Source: Leuctra nigra
Taxonomy: Eukaryota > Arthropoda > Insecta > Plecoptera > Leuctridae
DNA length: 64,000 nucleotides
Direction of reading: 5' to 3'
Assembly: GCA_934045905.1 (NCBI GenBank)
Contig: OW203768.1
Coordinates: forward strand, 13,358,316-13,422,315
Positions 1-10,057 of the stretch are shown piece after piece. Each line of letters opens with the position of its first letter. Position 1 is the stretch's first letter. The notes beneath the pieces are model-generated. The model worked only from the letters and a program-made list of their open reading frames with translations. It was not told where the DNA came from and ran no database searches. The position numbers were made by a program, and so were the translations under genes.

Positions 1-1
1 A

Positions 2-1207
2 CGTGGCATTGCAGCACAATTCAGAAATAGGTTTGGAGGAGTTAAAGATTTGGAGGAGCAGAAGAAACAAGTAGGGGAAGTTGCAGTTCAAGTTGTCGAT
101 GATCGTACGATTCTACATCTGATTACCAAAGAACACTCTAATGAGTTACCTACGCTCACAAACTTTGTAACTGCGGTACTCAATCTTAAGAAAACACGCA
201 TCGAACTGGGTATTGAAAAGTTGGCAATACCAAAATTAGGGAGTGGCGAAATGAGTTGGGAACTTGTTCGAACAATTTTAATGGAGACATTTAAGAAATC
301 TGGTATTTGTATAAAGGTTTACAAATTGAATGCTGGTTATGAGCTTATCACTCGAAGAAGTTCGAATTGGATGTGTGCTAGAACACAGGATAAAAGGAAT
401 AACCCGAGCATAGAAGTGAAACAATTTACAAATCAGCAAAACCATTCAAGTTCGTTAAGTAAAGATTGTTCTAACAGCTTCATTGGGACTGCAAGTAGAC
501 TTGAGCAGCTCAGAGGTAATCAGCGCACCTGGATTGGTAAGCAAACATCAACACTGTTGCCAGGGATCAGGCCAGCACTAATCGCTAATTCAATACTTGC
601 AAGAGGTCGTGGCGCTCAAACGGGATCTCAACCTGGGATGGACCATCCATCGTGTCAAATAAATCCACGTACGCAGAATTTACACTCAAATGATCATAAG
701 ATGATAATATTGAGTGATTCCACCCTCAAGAATGCGTCTGAATTTTATCAATGGAAGTGTCAAGAGGCAAGGGTTCTTCCTGGGATTCAAATCAATGAAC
801 TTACAAATCATATGAAATTGTTTCCAAAAAGTTCTAGCCATGATGTTGTGTTCTTGCAAGTAGGGGTTCATGATATTATGATGGGTATTGATGAAGCTAA
901 TCTAGTCAACGATATGAAAAACTTACTTCGAGTGACCGAGGAGACATTCAGAGGCGCGGCAATATGTGTCAGTGGAATACCACCGAGATCTGATTTGGGT
1001 AGTGAAGCTGTTAGTCTCGCAAATTGTATTATGAAGGAGTTGGCGGAAGGAAGAGGACACAGTTTCACTGACCCAGGTATTAACATGCGACCCGACATGA
1101 TGCATAACAGTGGAACGAAACTGAGCAACTCGGGACTTAACCACTGGCTAAAGGAATTGAGGGAAGTGGGAATTAAGTTGCAGCGTTCGGGAAAAGGCCG
1201 ATGGTAG
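2..1207 (+). CDS. LINE ORF1 fragment: TARG1/OARD1-like macro domain plus SGNH-hydrolase-like domain
   Basis: The frame is open from the window edge, so the N-terminus is missing. The first ~115 residues read as a macro domain: GIAAQF..RFGGVKDL near the start, LITK, then IPKLGSG and a following W. This order matches ADP-ribosyl hydrolases of the TARG1/OARD1 (Poa1p) type. The lysine of LITK is kept, but the segment that is usually GCGLD reads GSGEM and is about two residues shorter, so the catalytic Asp recalled for TARG1 is not obvious. After a ~110-residue linker, a second domain begins with ILSDS, has VGVHD where SGNH proteins have a G-x-N-D block, and ends with a D-x-x-H-like segment (PDMMHNSG). 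ORF1 ends TAG inside the start of ORF2. Domain calls are by eye; function is inferred. Confidence 0.72.
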   Translation, partial: RGIAAQFRNRFGGVKDLEEQKKQVGEVAVQVVDDRTILHLITKEHSNELPTLTNFVTAVLNLKKTRIELGIEKLAIPKLGSGEMSWELVRTILMETFKKSGICIKVYKLNAGYELITRRSSNWMCARTQDKRNNPSIEVKQFTNQQNHSSSLSKDCSNSFIGTASRLEQLRGNQRTWIGKQTSTLLPGIRPALIANSILARGRGAQTGSQPGMDHPSCQINPRTQNLHSNDHKMIILSDSTLKNASEFYQWKCQEARVLPGIQINELTNHMKLFPKSSSHDVVFLQVGVHDIMMGIDEANLVNDMKNLLRVTEETFRGAAICVSGIPPRSDLGSEAVSLANCIMKELAEGRGHSFTDPGINMRPDMMHNSGTKLSNSGLNHWLKELREVGIKLQRSGKGRW

Positions 1208-2144
1208 AGGGGGTTGTTCATCGAGATGACCACGTAAGAAATTGGACAGGGAATAATAAACCTAAGATGCAGAATACTCCTGGTATATTACGGCTACTTT
1301 TGTTAAATTCACGAAGCGTTGTGAACAAGATTGATAAACTTCGAACAATTGTTGAAACATGCACTCCAGACGTGTTTGTAGTCGTGGAAACATGGTTGTG
1401 TGTATAGACATCTTGAACAGTGAAATTTGCGTGGAGGGATATACCATGCATAGAAGAGATAGAAATAGACATGGAGGTGGGATTTTAATTGGCACAAAAC
1501 ATGAATTCCAATCGAAAGTGAAATGGGTGGAGGATATAACTGAGATGTTATGTATCACAGTCAAAGGTGTAAATGGATGTCTTGTAGACATTATAGGTGC
1601 TTACAGAAGCGGTAGTGGAGCTAAAGAATTCCTACAAGTACTGAATAACAAGCTTCTAAACCTGAGGAAAAATGAAGTTGAAGCACTTGAAAAGGTACAA
1701 AAAATTGCAGCCAGGAGGGTGACAGGACGAGTGAAAAAGTGGAGGCTGGAGAGAAATGCAAGGAATGAACTGGAGAAGGTGTGGGAAAGTCCAACTGAGA
1801 TGATGAAGGAGCTGGGATGGGAGAGTCTGGAAAGTAGAAGAAGGATTACACGCCTGTGTAATTTGCTAAGAGTTAGAAAAGGGGAACCAGGGTGGAAAGA
1901 ATTGGATGGTAAGATGAAGGGAGGAAATTGTAGAGGAAGAATCAAGAATGCATTAATTGAACCACGAGCACGGAAAGACATCGGAAGATTTTCATTTTTA
2001 AATAGAACAATAAGGGATTGGAATGAATTGGGTAAAGTGACAGAAGATTGGATGAAAACGGATGTAAGAAATGTAAGATATGAATTAACGAACCGAGGAG
2101 CAAGACAAGAACGAGAAGAGTTGGATGATGATGTTATTATTTAG
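1201..2144 (+). pseudogene. LINE ORF2 remnant: endonuclease N-terminus fused to the C-terminal tail
   Basis: ORF2 starts at an ATG that overlaps the ORF1 stop (ATGGTAG), a spacing typical of reinitiation in non-LTR elements. The first frame gives the opening of an APE-type endonuclease (LLLNSRSVVNKID, then PDVFVVVETWL). It hits a stop at about 1407, and the domain continues in another frame (GGGILIGTK) from about 1390, so there is a frameshift. Near 1610-1660 the sequence jumps to a LINE C-terminal region (LEKVQKIAARRVTG, later TIRDWNELG). The rest of the endonuclease and all reverse transcriptase motifs are absent, so this is an internally deleted, non-functional copy. Confidence 0.75.
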
Positions 2145-2224
2145 TTGTTAAGTATTTAGTGTTTAGTAGTAGTATTATTAGTTCCTTACCACCTGTCTGT
2201 GACAATCTGTAAGATGTAAATGAA

Positions 2225-2255
<31 letters not shown>

Positions 2256-2326
2256 GGCTAGCCGAAACTGGTTTCATTAAACTCGTTTCATAGTCTATTA
2301 TAGTCTTACAATGTTGCGGGGGTTAA

Positions 2327-3650
2327 GGTGGATGTATATCACGTGACTTTTTAACCAAAAAGCTACACATTTTCTATTGGAAGGGTTTAGTTTAGCAAAG
2401 ACTTCTCCCTCATGAGATAAGTTAGGACACATCTGTTGGAACATATCTACGCAGAAAAGATCTGCGAAAATAACATATTAGATGATTTTACTTCCTTGCA
2501 CCTAAAAATTCTCAAATCAAGACCTGAAGTTGAAGGAAATTCTACGAGTTGCCAAGAACAGCAAACATTACTCTAATAAAAAGGCATATGCATCACAAAC
2601 CTGACGCAATGTCAGAATATATAACATGCGCGCTTTCTTCCTCTTTCCAACGAAATGTTGAGATATTAATGAATGTAATGTTTAAACGAACAGCACTTGG
2701 TTTTGACAGTCTTCACACGCGTACGTATACACGATATTTGTGTTGTTTTTATTATTAAAATCACTGCAAAATTAAATAATATTGACTGCAAATATTGATA
2801 AGCTCCAGTATGCAGTGAATTTCCTTCATAAATCACCTTGGAATAGGGAAGTCACGTGAAATTTTATTCTTGTTAATTTGAAAATATCAACACAAATAAC
2901 AATGATAAACACACCTATCACCAGCGAAATTTAAAATTTTCATTCATAAAAATCAAATTCAAATGTCATGGGATATTTTGGCGGGAAAAACGGCAGGCAA
3001 CGAGAATCAGGATTGTGATGTCATTTCCAAGTCTCCAACAATGTGTTACCATGGCGATTCCTTTGTTGCTATGGCAATATAGAGGATTGTGATGTCATTG
3101 TCAATTTTCCTGTTTTAAAATTGTAAGAAAATTACCAAACTTTGTTACTGAATTTCTCGAAAACTACTTGTCCCACAACAAAAATAATACTATATCTGTG
3201 TTCAGCAACATCATCTCAACTTTAATAAAATCACTATTATTCTGAAATCTAATTGATAAGTGTATTCCCTATTCCCACAAATAAGTGATACGTGATGGAG
3301 CCACTTCTGGCAAGATGGCTACTATCAGGTCCACATATTAATTTGTTTGTTTTTACATTTCATGTTTCCATAAAGCCGTGAAAAAACAAAAAACAAATGA
3401 AATTGGTATTTAGCTATAAATTTACTTTCTTGGCCATAACAAACAACTATATCAAATATTTGTATTTATATTTATGCAAATGCGCCCTTGATAGCCGCCA
3501 TTTTACCTAGTACCACAAAATCCACCAGAGGTCAGTTGTGTTCCTTATTTTCTCGAATACTCAACATGAACGATGTTAGGTATGTACTCATAGGTAACTA
3601 TTTCTTTTGATCGGATGTAGAGAAATAAAGTCACGTGATATACAGCCACC
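2327..3650. mobile_element. MITE family 1, long copy, TTAA target duplication
   Basis: The element has inverted ends beginning GGTGG(A/C)TGTATATCACGT, at 2327 and, reversed, ending at 3650. It is flanked on both sides by TTAA (2323-2326 and 3651-3654). No transposase frame is visible. A shorter relative lies at 14005-14626. A TTAA duplication is what piggyBac-type transposases leave, but the termini do not show the usual piggyBac start, so superfamily assignment is open. Confidence 0.75.
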
Positions 3651-3654
3651 TTAA

Positions 3655-4533
3655 TCTGGTTCAAGGGGTACCTGTAGATTTGAAGGCTAAACGATATCCA
3701 AACGGATATGCACTCAATCAAAAGTTGATAGCTACAAATTACATGATGCAGTTTATGTGGCATTGAAGTATACCTATCACAAAAATGCAGACAAATCGAA
3801 ATTAAAATATTTCGCAACAATGTTAGATTTCCCAATTTTAAGACCCAGTATGCCGAAAATGCCACGTAGATGCTCCACCGCTCCACGCTCCACTAGATTT
3901 TACTTTGTTTGATCAACAAAACCAACATTATCTCATGTTGTACATTTTCAGCCCAATCGGTCAAGTATTTCCATACGTCATCTAAGAGTTTTGAGACATC
4001 TGTCAAAAGAGATATCGAAAAGTGTACCAAATTCACAGCACATGGATCTGTTATTTTATTATTCCAGAATGGAAATATAATATCTTTGATTGTGTGGATC
4101 TTCTTTTGAAAGAAATGTTACACGTGTAGGTGCAGCTCGCCAAAATATTGCCAAATATTTGGCAGCCATTTTGTAAAAACACGCTGAGGAAACGCTCAGA
4201 TTACCAGTCAAGTTTATCAGTTTATTTCTTAGATCAACTCAATAAATAGTTTTGACAAAGTCTTGTCCCATTGTAAATAATAGTTTGAATGAATCAAAAG
4301 TTAAGTCGAATTTATAAATTATTTCTCCTACTTCTTGGTACTTCATGGGTCATCGAAATTCGTTCAAAAGAAATTTTGTAATCCAAAATAAAAGAAAATA
4401 CAACGTTCAGATATAAGAACGAAATGTATAATGGAGTCGAAGTAATCTCCATTTCACTCCCAACGAGTTATTAAAAAAAATAAAACTCAGGTATTCTGAT
4501 TTGCTGAAGATAATAATGCTGATAATCCAATAT
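3655..4533. other. AT-rich spacer, no gene seen
   Basis: No convincing coding signal is present. Around 3945-3975 the sequence is related, in reverse orientation, to the segment near 13270-13300 (the 'cccaatcgg' surroundings), suggesting degenerate repeat. The last four bases (ATAT, 4530-4533) are the left copy of the gypsy target duplication. Confidence 0.5.
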
Positions 4534-5551
4534 TGCCACGCCGGCGTCGTCGCCTCGGGCAGAAATAACCAGTGCCGGGCTAGCAACAGCTGGAGATGGG
4601 TGTGGGCGGGTGATCTCGTGGTAGTTGACAAAGAGAGAGACACGACATGAGCGAGAGCAATAGGATCAGAACTAGGTGCTAGACTATCAAGACATAAGGC
4701 TGTGATGTCCAGTTGACATTAATTATGGTTTTATTACATAACCTCAAGTGAGGAATAAATGAACAGTCAAATAAACACAACATACAAATGATCAGAATGA
4801 GATAACAGATTACCGGGGGTTTGACCTCCTCGCGTAAATGGACTCTGTGTACAACACAGGTCGTAACCTCATCAGCTGTGTGCCTGGAGGCAACACAACA
4901 CATGCAATTGAATGAATAGCAAATAAGACTGATACAATACAATGATAAATATAATAAACTCTTTACTTACACTCCTCCGTGATAAGATGCTCGCCGAATT
5001 ACTTCGGACATTTACTTAAATAGAACTCGTACAGACGACGTTCTAAGATTACTGGACTTACTTAATACAATGTTGAATTTAGATAGGTTTGATGATCCGA
5101 AAAGGGTGCCCTTTCCCTGACTGCCTGACTCTCCGCGGAGACAATCCAAGTGTGGCCACACTTGATTGCAATACAAAAACTACGCAACGACAAAATACAT
5201 TAACTACTCTATTTCAAGTAGGCCACAGGGGCACAATAATGATTCTGTTAACAAAGCTCAAGATTGAACCTGCAAGTAGGGGCTGGACGACCAGTCGCAC
5301 TACGTTATATCCGCTACAACTTAGCGTGGTTACAATCTACATTTAAACACTACTCACGCGGCGATGTGAAGTCGACGACGGTCAGTCAGAGAAAGAGAAT
5401 GAGCTCAGGTCGCCGATCCGCGAACTCGACTATCATTGACCATTGCGCATGACATCTTTTCTGCTCTAGGCGACCCTCCAAATATGGGTACAAATGCCGG
5501 CTAATGGTAACGACTTGACGTTGGCGCCAGCGCCGAATTCAAACCGTTACA
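4534..5551 (-). repeat. 3' LTR of the gypsy element
   Basis: This 1018-bp repeat is matched base for base, as far as I could compare by eye, by 10058-11075 (constant offset 5524). On the minus strand it starts TGTAACGG and ends GGCGTGGCA. The adjoining internal sequence (about 5552-5575), read on the minus strand, is G-rich next to the LTR and serves as the polypurine tract candidate. Confidence 0.95.
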
Positions 5552-5615
5552 ATTCCCCGTTAACCCCAACAAAAAGAAAATACAATTTTCTTTTTCTTCG
5601 AGTTCTGCTTACAAG

Positions 5616-8600
5616 CTAACTATCATAATAACTACGCAAATCCTTGATGTGCCAGGTTCCGATGTCGCGTCCATCGAGGTCCTTGAGACGGTAGATCAGC
5701 GGTGACGTTTTCTTGCTGATCTCGAACGGTCCTTCGTATCGAGGCGCTAGCTTGGCTGCATAGTTGTCGGCAGCGTTGGACAAGTGGAAGTCTCTCTTCA
5801 AGACTCGGTCGCCAACATGGAATTCCAGCGGGCGTCGTCGGAGGTTGTATCTCACGGCGTTTTGCTGATGGGCGCGTTTCAAACGAGCGCGAATATCTGT
5901 AAAAATAGATTTTAGTCCTTGCATCTTGTCAACACGGTCCGCGACAATTTCCGCCATATCAATGCGTCGGTGGTCTGTACCACACAAAATTAATTCACGA
6001 CCAAAGTTAACGTATGCCGGTGTATAGCCAGTTACTTCATTCACTGCTGTACGTAGGGCACAACCTATTTTCGGCACATTCTTGTCCCATAGCTTATGAT
6101 TGTCGGTGATGTATGATCTCAGCATACCTAGAACAGTACGATTAGTGCGTTCCGTCGGATTCGCTTGGGGATGACGTTTGGCGTTGTAGTGGAGGGTACA
6201 ATGGTAGTCTTGAGCCATCTTCTTGAAAGGAGCTCCTATGAACTCGGGACCATTGTCACAAACTAAGATCTCTGCAGTGCCGTACACTAAGAATACCTCG
6301 TCTTCTATCTTCTGCGCCACGAGTTTCGCTGTCGCGGATCTCAACGGAAATAGGAGGCTGTACTTCGAAAAGGTGTCCGTCACCACTAACAGATACTTAT
6401 TACCAGACGTCGATCTCGGCATCGGTCCCATGAGGTCAGCGGAGATGCGTCTCCATGGTCCATCAACATTGCGTTCGCGTCCCATCTGTCCGGCGGGAAG
6501 TTTCTGTTCAACCTTGACGCGCTGACAGGTCGGGCATCGGCGGATGTACCTAGCAGTATCCATACGCAGCTTGGGCCAGTAGTACTTGTCGATGATGCGT
6601 CGGCACGTCTTGTAAATGCCTAGGTGTCCAGCAGTCGGGTTGTCGTGACACTCAGCAAACACGGCTTCTCGGGCTTCCTTCGGAACGACTATCTTCCATT
6701 CTGCAGCGGGATCTAACAATTTCCTGTCTGCTGTGACATATTTGTACATCACATTATCTTCAACTCTCCAAGCAGGATAACGTTCGGGATAGGTAGTGAC
6801 TAAGTCCATGGTCTTCCGGTACCACGGGTCAATGACTGGATTCGGGAAGTTTACAAGAGCTAAATGCTCAAGAGGAGCACGGGACAAAAAGTCAGCCACT
6901 ACGTTGTCCTTGCCTTTTCGATGAACAATCGAAAAATTAAACTGTTGAAGGCGAATCGCCCAACGGGCTAAACGGCCATGGGGGTCCTTAAGATTATGGA
7001 GCCACAGAAGACTTGCGTGGTCAGTATGGACGGTGAAGGTGTAACCTTCAAGGTAAGGTCTCCACTTTTCCACTGCCCACAGCACGGCGAGACACTCCAG
7101 CTCCGTCGCTGAAAACTTTTTCTCGGATTGCGTGAGGGTTTTGCTAGCATAAGCAATGACGCGCTCTCCCTCGGGGAAAATCTGGTAGAGAACTGCACCA
7201 AGTCCAACTCCGGATGCGTCGGTCTGAACTTGAAAAGGAATTGAAAAATCTGGGCACGAAAGAATGGGCGCTTCTATGAGCAAGTTCTTGACGTCGTTGA
7301 AGGCACGGTCGGCTGCGTCGGTCCAAAGAAACTTCTGATTCTTTCTCTGCATGGAGGTGAGAGGTTCCAGGCGAGTTGCAAAGTCTGGAATGAACCTGCG
7401 ATACCACGAAGCTACTCCAACAAATCGTCGGACCTCCTTCACGTTGGTCGGCGTCGGAACATTGAGAATGGCTGCGACTTTGTCGGGATTCACTCGAAGA
7501 CCTCGAGCGTCGATAACATAGCCTAAAAATCTTAATGAGGAGCGACAAAACTCACACTTCTCTCCATTCAGGGTGAGACCAGCGGCAATCAGTCTCTTGA
7601 ACACGCGGTCCAGTATATTATAATGCTGTTCAAATGTTTGAGTGGCCACAACTATGTCGTCCAGATACACGAATAGGAAGGGTTCCAAATCGTGTCCTAA
7701 CACGTTGTCGATCAATCTCTGCCACGTAGCTGGTGAATTGTGGAGTCCCATAGGCATCTTCTTGAACTGGAATAGGCCACGACCGGGGACGGTGAAAGCG
7801 GTCTTGTCTCGGCTGCCTTCTTCGAGGGGTACCTGCCAGTACGCACTCTTGATGTCCAGGGACGATAGGAAGCGAGCATTTCTCAATCGGTCCAGAATCT
7901 GGGATACAAACGGAAGCGGATATGCGTCCTTCTTACTAAGGGCGTTGACCTGGCGAAAGTCTACACAGACACGGTACTTTCCATTGGGTTTCTCGACAAG
8001 TCGGATAGGAGATGACCAACTACTCGTCGACGGTTCAACCACGTCGTCGGCTAACATCTGGTCTAATTCTTTGTTGAGGATCTCTTGTATGATCGGGGAC
8101 ACGGGATAATATCTTTGTTTAACTGGTACGGCCTGACCTGTGTCAATGCGATGCTCCACCATCGTTGTAACGCCTAACTGGCTTCCCATGCGCTGAAGGT
8201 GTCGAGATGTGAGGTCTTTCAGGCGTCGCTGTTGGTCGGCAGTTAACGTGTCACGGTCCTGTAGGATCGGTGCTGAGTCGATCGCGTTGCAGATCTCCGT
8301 CGAAGTGGCGAAGGTCCAGGTGCCAGCAGCAAGATCGGGCATCAACTGCATTGCTTTCCAGAAGTCCGTTCCAAGTACTAGAAGAGCGGTCACTTGAGGT
8401 ACAACAAGTATAGGTAACGTACATACACGGCCGTATAATTCTATCGGGGTGTCCATCACTCCTTCTACTTTACATGGGTTGCCATTAGCCACGGATACTA
8501 CTTGTCGTGCATGTCGGTTAATGCGAAGGCCTAACTCTTGAAGAATCTTCCACCCTTGGGCACCTACAATGGTTCGACTAGAACCTGAGTCCAAAAGTCC

Positions 8601-8822
8601 CAACAATGGATAACCAAATACTTTCACTTCAAGATGGGGTCTTGCATCATTGTCAGATTTAAGCAACAGATAATTAAAATAAATATTAGGAATAATGTTA
8701 TTCTTCCGGGTCGCTGAAACGGAGGGAAGCGGAGGCGACCTTACTGTCGATTCCCGGTTCGGTTTCCCTGTTTGCATCGGCAGGTGGTGCACTGGTATCG
8801 GAGAATTCCTGGTTGACCACAC
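5616..8822 (-). CDS. pol: Gypsy pol polyprotein (protease, RT, RNase H, integrase)
   Basis: The frame has no natural ATG at its upstream end; the open region begins inside gag, consistent with synthesis by frameshifting. Counting from 8822, the aspartic protease motif LLDSGSS lies near residue 75. The reverse transcriptase spans about 230-410 with YLDD near 386. RNase H begins near 530 (TDASGVGLGAVLYQ). The integrase zinc domain (HLG...C-P-T-C) is around 725-775, and catalytic residues fall near 795 (DLMGP), 855 (DNGPEF) and 890 (PTERTNR), giving a D-D-E set. It ends in a basic tail without an obvious chromodomain. No internal stop is present. It would produce the enzymes for reverse transcription and insertion of the element. 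Confidence 0.95.
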   Translation of the reverse strand: MWSTRNSPIPVHHLPMQTGKPNRESTVRSPPLPSVSATRKNNIIPNIYFNYLLLKSDNDARPHLEVKVFGYPLLGLLDSGSSRTIVGAQGWKILQELGLRINRHARQVVSVANGNPCKVEGVMDTPIELYGRVCTLPILVVPQVTALLVLGTDFWKAMQLMPDLAAGTWTFATSTEICNAIDSAPILQDRDTLTADQQRRLKDLTSRHLQRMGSQLGVTTMVEHRIDTGQAVPVKQRYYPVSPIIQEILNKELDQMLADDVVEPSTSSWSSPIRLVEKPNGKYRVCVDFRQVNALSKKDAYPLPFVSQILDRLRNARFLSSLDIKSAYWQVPLEEGSRDKTAFTVPGRGLFQFKKMPMGLHNSPATWQRLIDNVLGHDLEPFLFVYLDDIVVATQTFEQHYNILDRVFKRLIAAGLTLNGEKCEFCRSSLRFLGYVIDARGLRVNPDKVAAILNVPTPTNVKEVRRFVGVASWYRRFIPDFATRLEPLTSMQRKNQKFLWTDAADRAFNDVKNLLIEAPILSCPDFSIPFQVQTDASGVGLGAVLYQIFPEGERVIAYASKTLTQSEKKFSATELECLAVLWAVEKWRPYLEGYTFTVHTDHASLLWLHNLKDPHGRLARWAIRLQQFNFSIVHRKGKDNVVADFLSRAPLEHLALVNFPNPVIDPWYRKTMDLVTTYPERYPAWRVEDNVMYKYVTADRKLLDPAAEWKIVVPKEAREAVFAECHDNPTAGHLGIYKTCRRIIDKYYWPKLRMDTARYIRRCPTCQRVKVEQKLPAGQMGRERNVDGPWRRISADLMGPMPRSTSGNKYLLVVTDTFSKYSLLFPLRSATAKLVAQKIEDEVFLVYGTAEILVCDNGPEFIGAPFKKMAQDYHCTLHYNAKRHPQANPTERTNRTVLGMLRSYITDNHKLWDKNVPKIGCALRTAVNEVTGYTPAYVNFGRELILCGTDHRRIDMAEIVADRVDKMQGLKSIFTDIRARLKRAHQQNAVRYNLRRRPLEFHVGDRVLKRDFHLSNAADNYAAKLAPRYEGPFEISKKTSPLIYRLKDLDGRDIGTWHIKDLRSYYDS

Positions 8823-9820
8823 CCAAAACAGAATCGCGTCAACTTATCTTGGCACGTACGGTATCTATGTCCTTCTTGTGAGCAATTCCAGCATTTGGCA
8901 CGTATGCTCTTGGTCTCCATAGCGGCTATCGGGTGGCGCTGCGGTTTCCTAGGGGAAACATAACCCAAGTCGGGTTCCAATAAATGGTTTACTGGCGGCG
9001 GACGAAATTGCTCGACTTGCGTCTTCGCAAACTCGAGGGATTTACACATTGTGCGCAGCTGATCCACCGTCTTTGGTTTCTCCAAACTTAACTTTTCTAA
9101 GAAATACGGATGAACATTTTTCCTGATCGTCGCCAAGCGGTCCTGGTCGGAAACTGTTACTGAGAGACGGGAGAATAGCGTATTCATGACAGCAAAATAC
9201 ACTCCTACACTCTCATAATCTCCTTGGGTTCGAGAACGGATCTCGTCGTAAAGGCGGTCATCGTAGTCGGCTGGCTGGTACTCGGTACGCAAAGCACGAC
9301 CGAGGTCGTCCCACGAAGTCAGAGTCGATCGGACTGCACGGAACCAAAGCCGGGCCTGACCTTCAAAGAAGTCTATGGCCTCCTTGAACAAGTCCTCCTT
9401 AGTCGCGTTCCTGGCCACCATGACATCCTGCACCTTTTCTAGAAAACCACTAACACTAGAACCGGAGCAATCACCAGAGAACTTTATTCCCCATTCCATG
9501 ATCGGCTTCATCTTCTTCAGCGCAGGTTTCGGTTTCGGCGGTAATGACGTATTCATGGCGTCGTACTCGTCAACAGCGTCTCGTACTATCTGAAAATCAG
9601 ACTTGGCCTTTGCCAATGATCGCGTCAGAATGTCCTTGGCGGCTACGACGTCGTTCTCGGCGTTCGTCACCAACGCTAACCGTCGAGTTAAACCAGTTAG
9701 TTTAATGTCAATTGACCGACATTGTGTGTTATCACCATCAAAGTTGTCGATCAAGGTCACTACAGTTTGCAGGCGCTCGCTTAAAGCATGAATTTCTTCT
9801 AACGACTCGGCTTCGTCCAT
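8741..9820 (-). CDS. gag: Gypsy Gag-like structural protein
   Basis: This 359-residue frame starts with ATG just downstream of the 5' LTR leader. Residues ~110-280 look like a retrotransposon Gag core (ARLWFRAVRS, then DYDDRLYDEIRSRTQGDYESV). The C-terminus has two cysteine knuckles: CWNCSQEGHRYRTC, a regular CCHC, and CFGCGQPGILRYQC, in which the expected histidine is not visible. The protein would coat element RNA in cytoplasmic particles. The last 27 codons overlap pol, which lies in the -1 frame, and a slippery heptamer sits in the overlap. Confidence 0.9.
   Translation of the reverse strand: MDEAESLEEIHALSERLQTVVTLIDNFDGDNTQCRSIDIKLTGLTRRLALVTNAENDVVAAKDILTRSLAKAKSDFQIVRDAVDEYDAMNTSLPPKPKPALKKMKPIMEWGIKFSGDCSGSSVSGFLEKVQDVMVARNATKEDLFKEAIDFFEGQARLWFRAVRSTLTSWDDLGRALRTEYQPADYDDRLYDEIRSRTQGDYESVGVYFAVMNTLFSRLSVTVSDQDRLATIRKNVHPYFLEKLSLEKPKTVDQLRTMCKSLEFAKTQVEQFRPPPVNHLLEPDLGYVSPRKPQRHPIAAMETKSIRAKCWNCSQEGHRYRTCQDKLTRFCFGCGQPGILRYQCTTCRCKQGNRTGNRQ
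8762..8768 (-). promoter_or_regulatory. Candidate -1 ribosomal frameshift site GGGAAAC
   Basis: Read on the minus strand, the heptamer falls in the Gag frame exactly as G GGA AAC, the X XXY YYZ arrangement of -1 frameshift sites. A one-base slip puts the ribosome in the pol frame (8822 minus 8768 is a multiple of three). The Gag stop is 19 bases further on (8743-8741). I did not fold the downstream RNA, so a stimulatory pseudoknot is not shown. Confidence 0.75.
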
Positions 9821-10033
9821 GATGAAAAGATTACGTAACAGGGATAAATAATGACTGAACGATACAGCTCACCAGTATTCACGGCGTGTTCACGTAACTC
9901 GAAGGTCAAACGTATCTCGATGTAATTGCAGCACGCACAAGCGTCTGAAGGTCGTTGTTGTCCCACGTCGATTTTGGATTTGAGCACCAAAATGCCAACG
10001 TTCGGGCTCCACACATCGCGTCTTGATCACCAG

Positions 10034-10053
10034 GCCCCACGTTGTGTGCGCCA
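10034..10053 (-). promoter_or_regulatory. Primer binding site candidate of the gypsy element
   Basis: Directly after the 5' LTR (4-base spacer) the minus strand reads TGGCGCACACAACGTGGGGC. A TGG start right inside the 5' LTR is the expected position for pairing with a tRNA 3' end. I cannot name the tRNA. Confidence 0.6.
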
Positions 10054-10057
10054 AAAA

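Larger units (their letters stand above)
1..2255 (+). mobile_element. Non-LTR retrotransposon (LINE), 5' end outside the window, internally deleted
   Basis: This is a LINE copy that enters from the left edge. It shows an ORF1 with macro and SGNH-like domains, the start of an AP-type endonuclease, and then, after a deletion, the last part of an ORF2 resembling jockey/CR1-type C-termini. It closes with a run of AAAT/TAAA repeats at about 2216-2255, a common LINE 3' tail. Most of the endonuclease and the whole reverse transcriptase core are missing, so the copy is dead. The clade is uncertain: an esterase in ORF1 suggests CR1/L2 relatives, but the macro domain is not something I associate with them. 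Confidence 0.8.
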
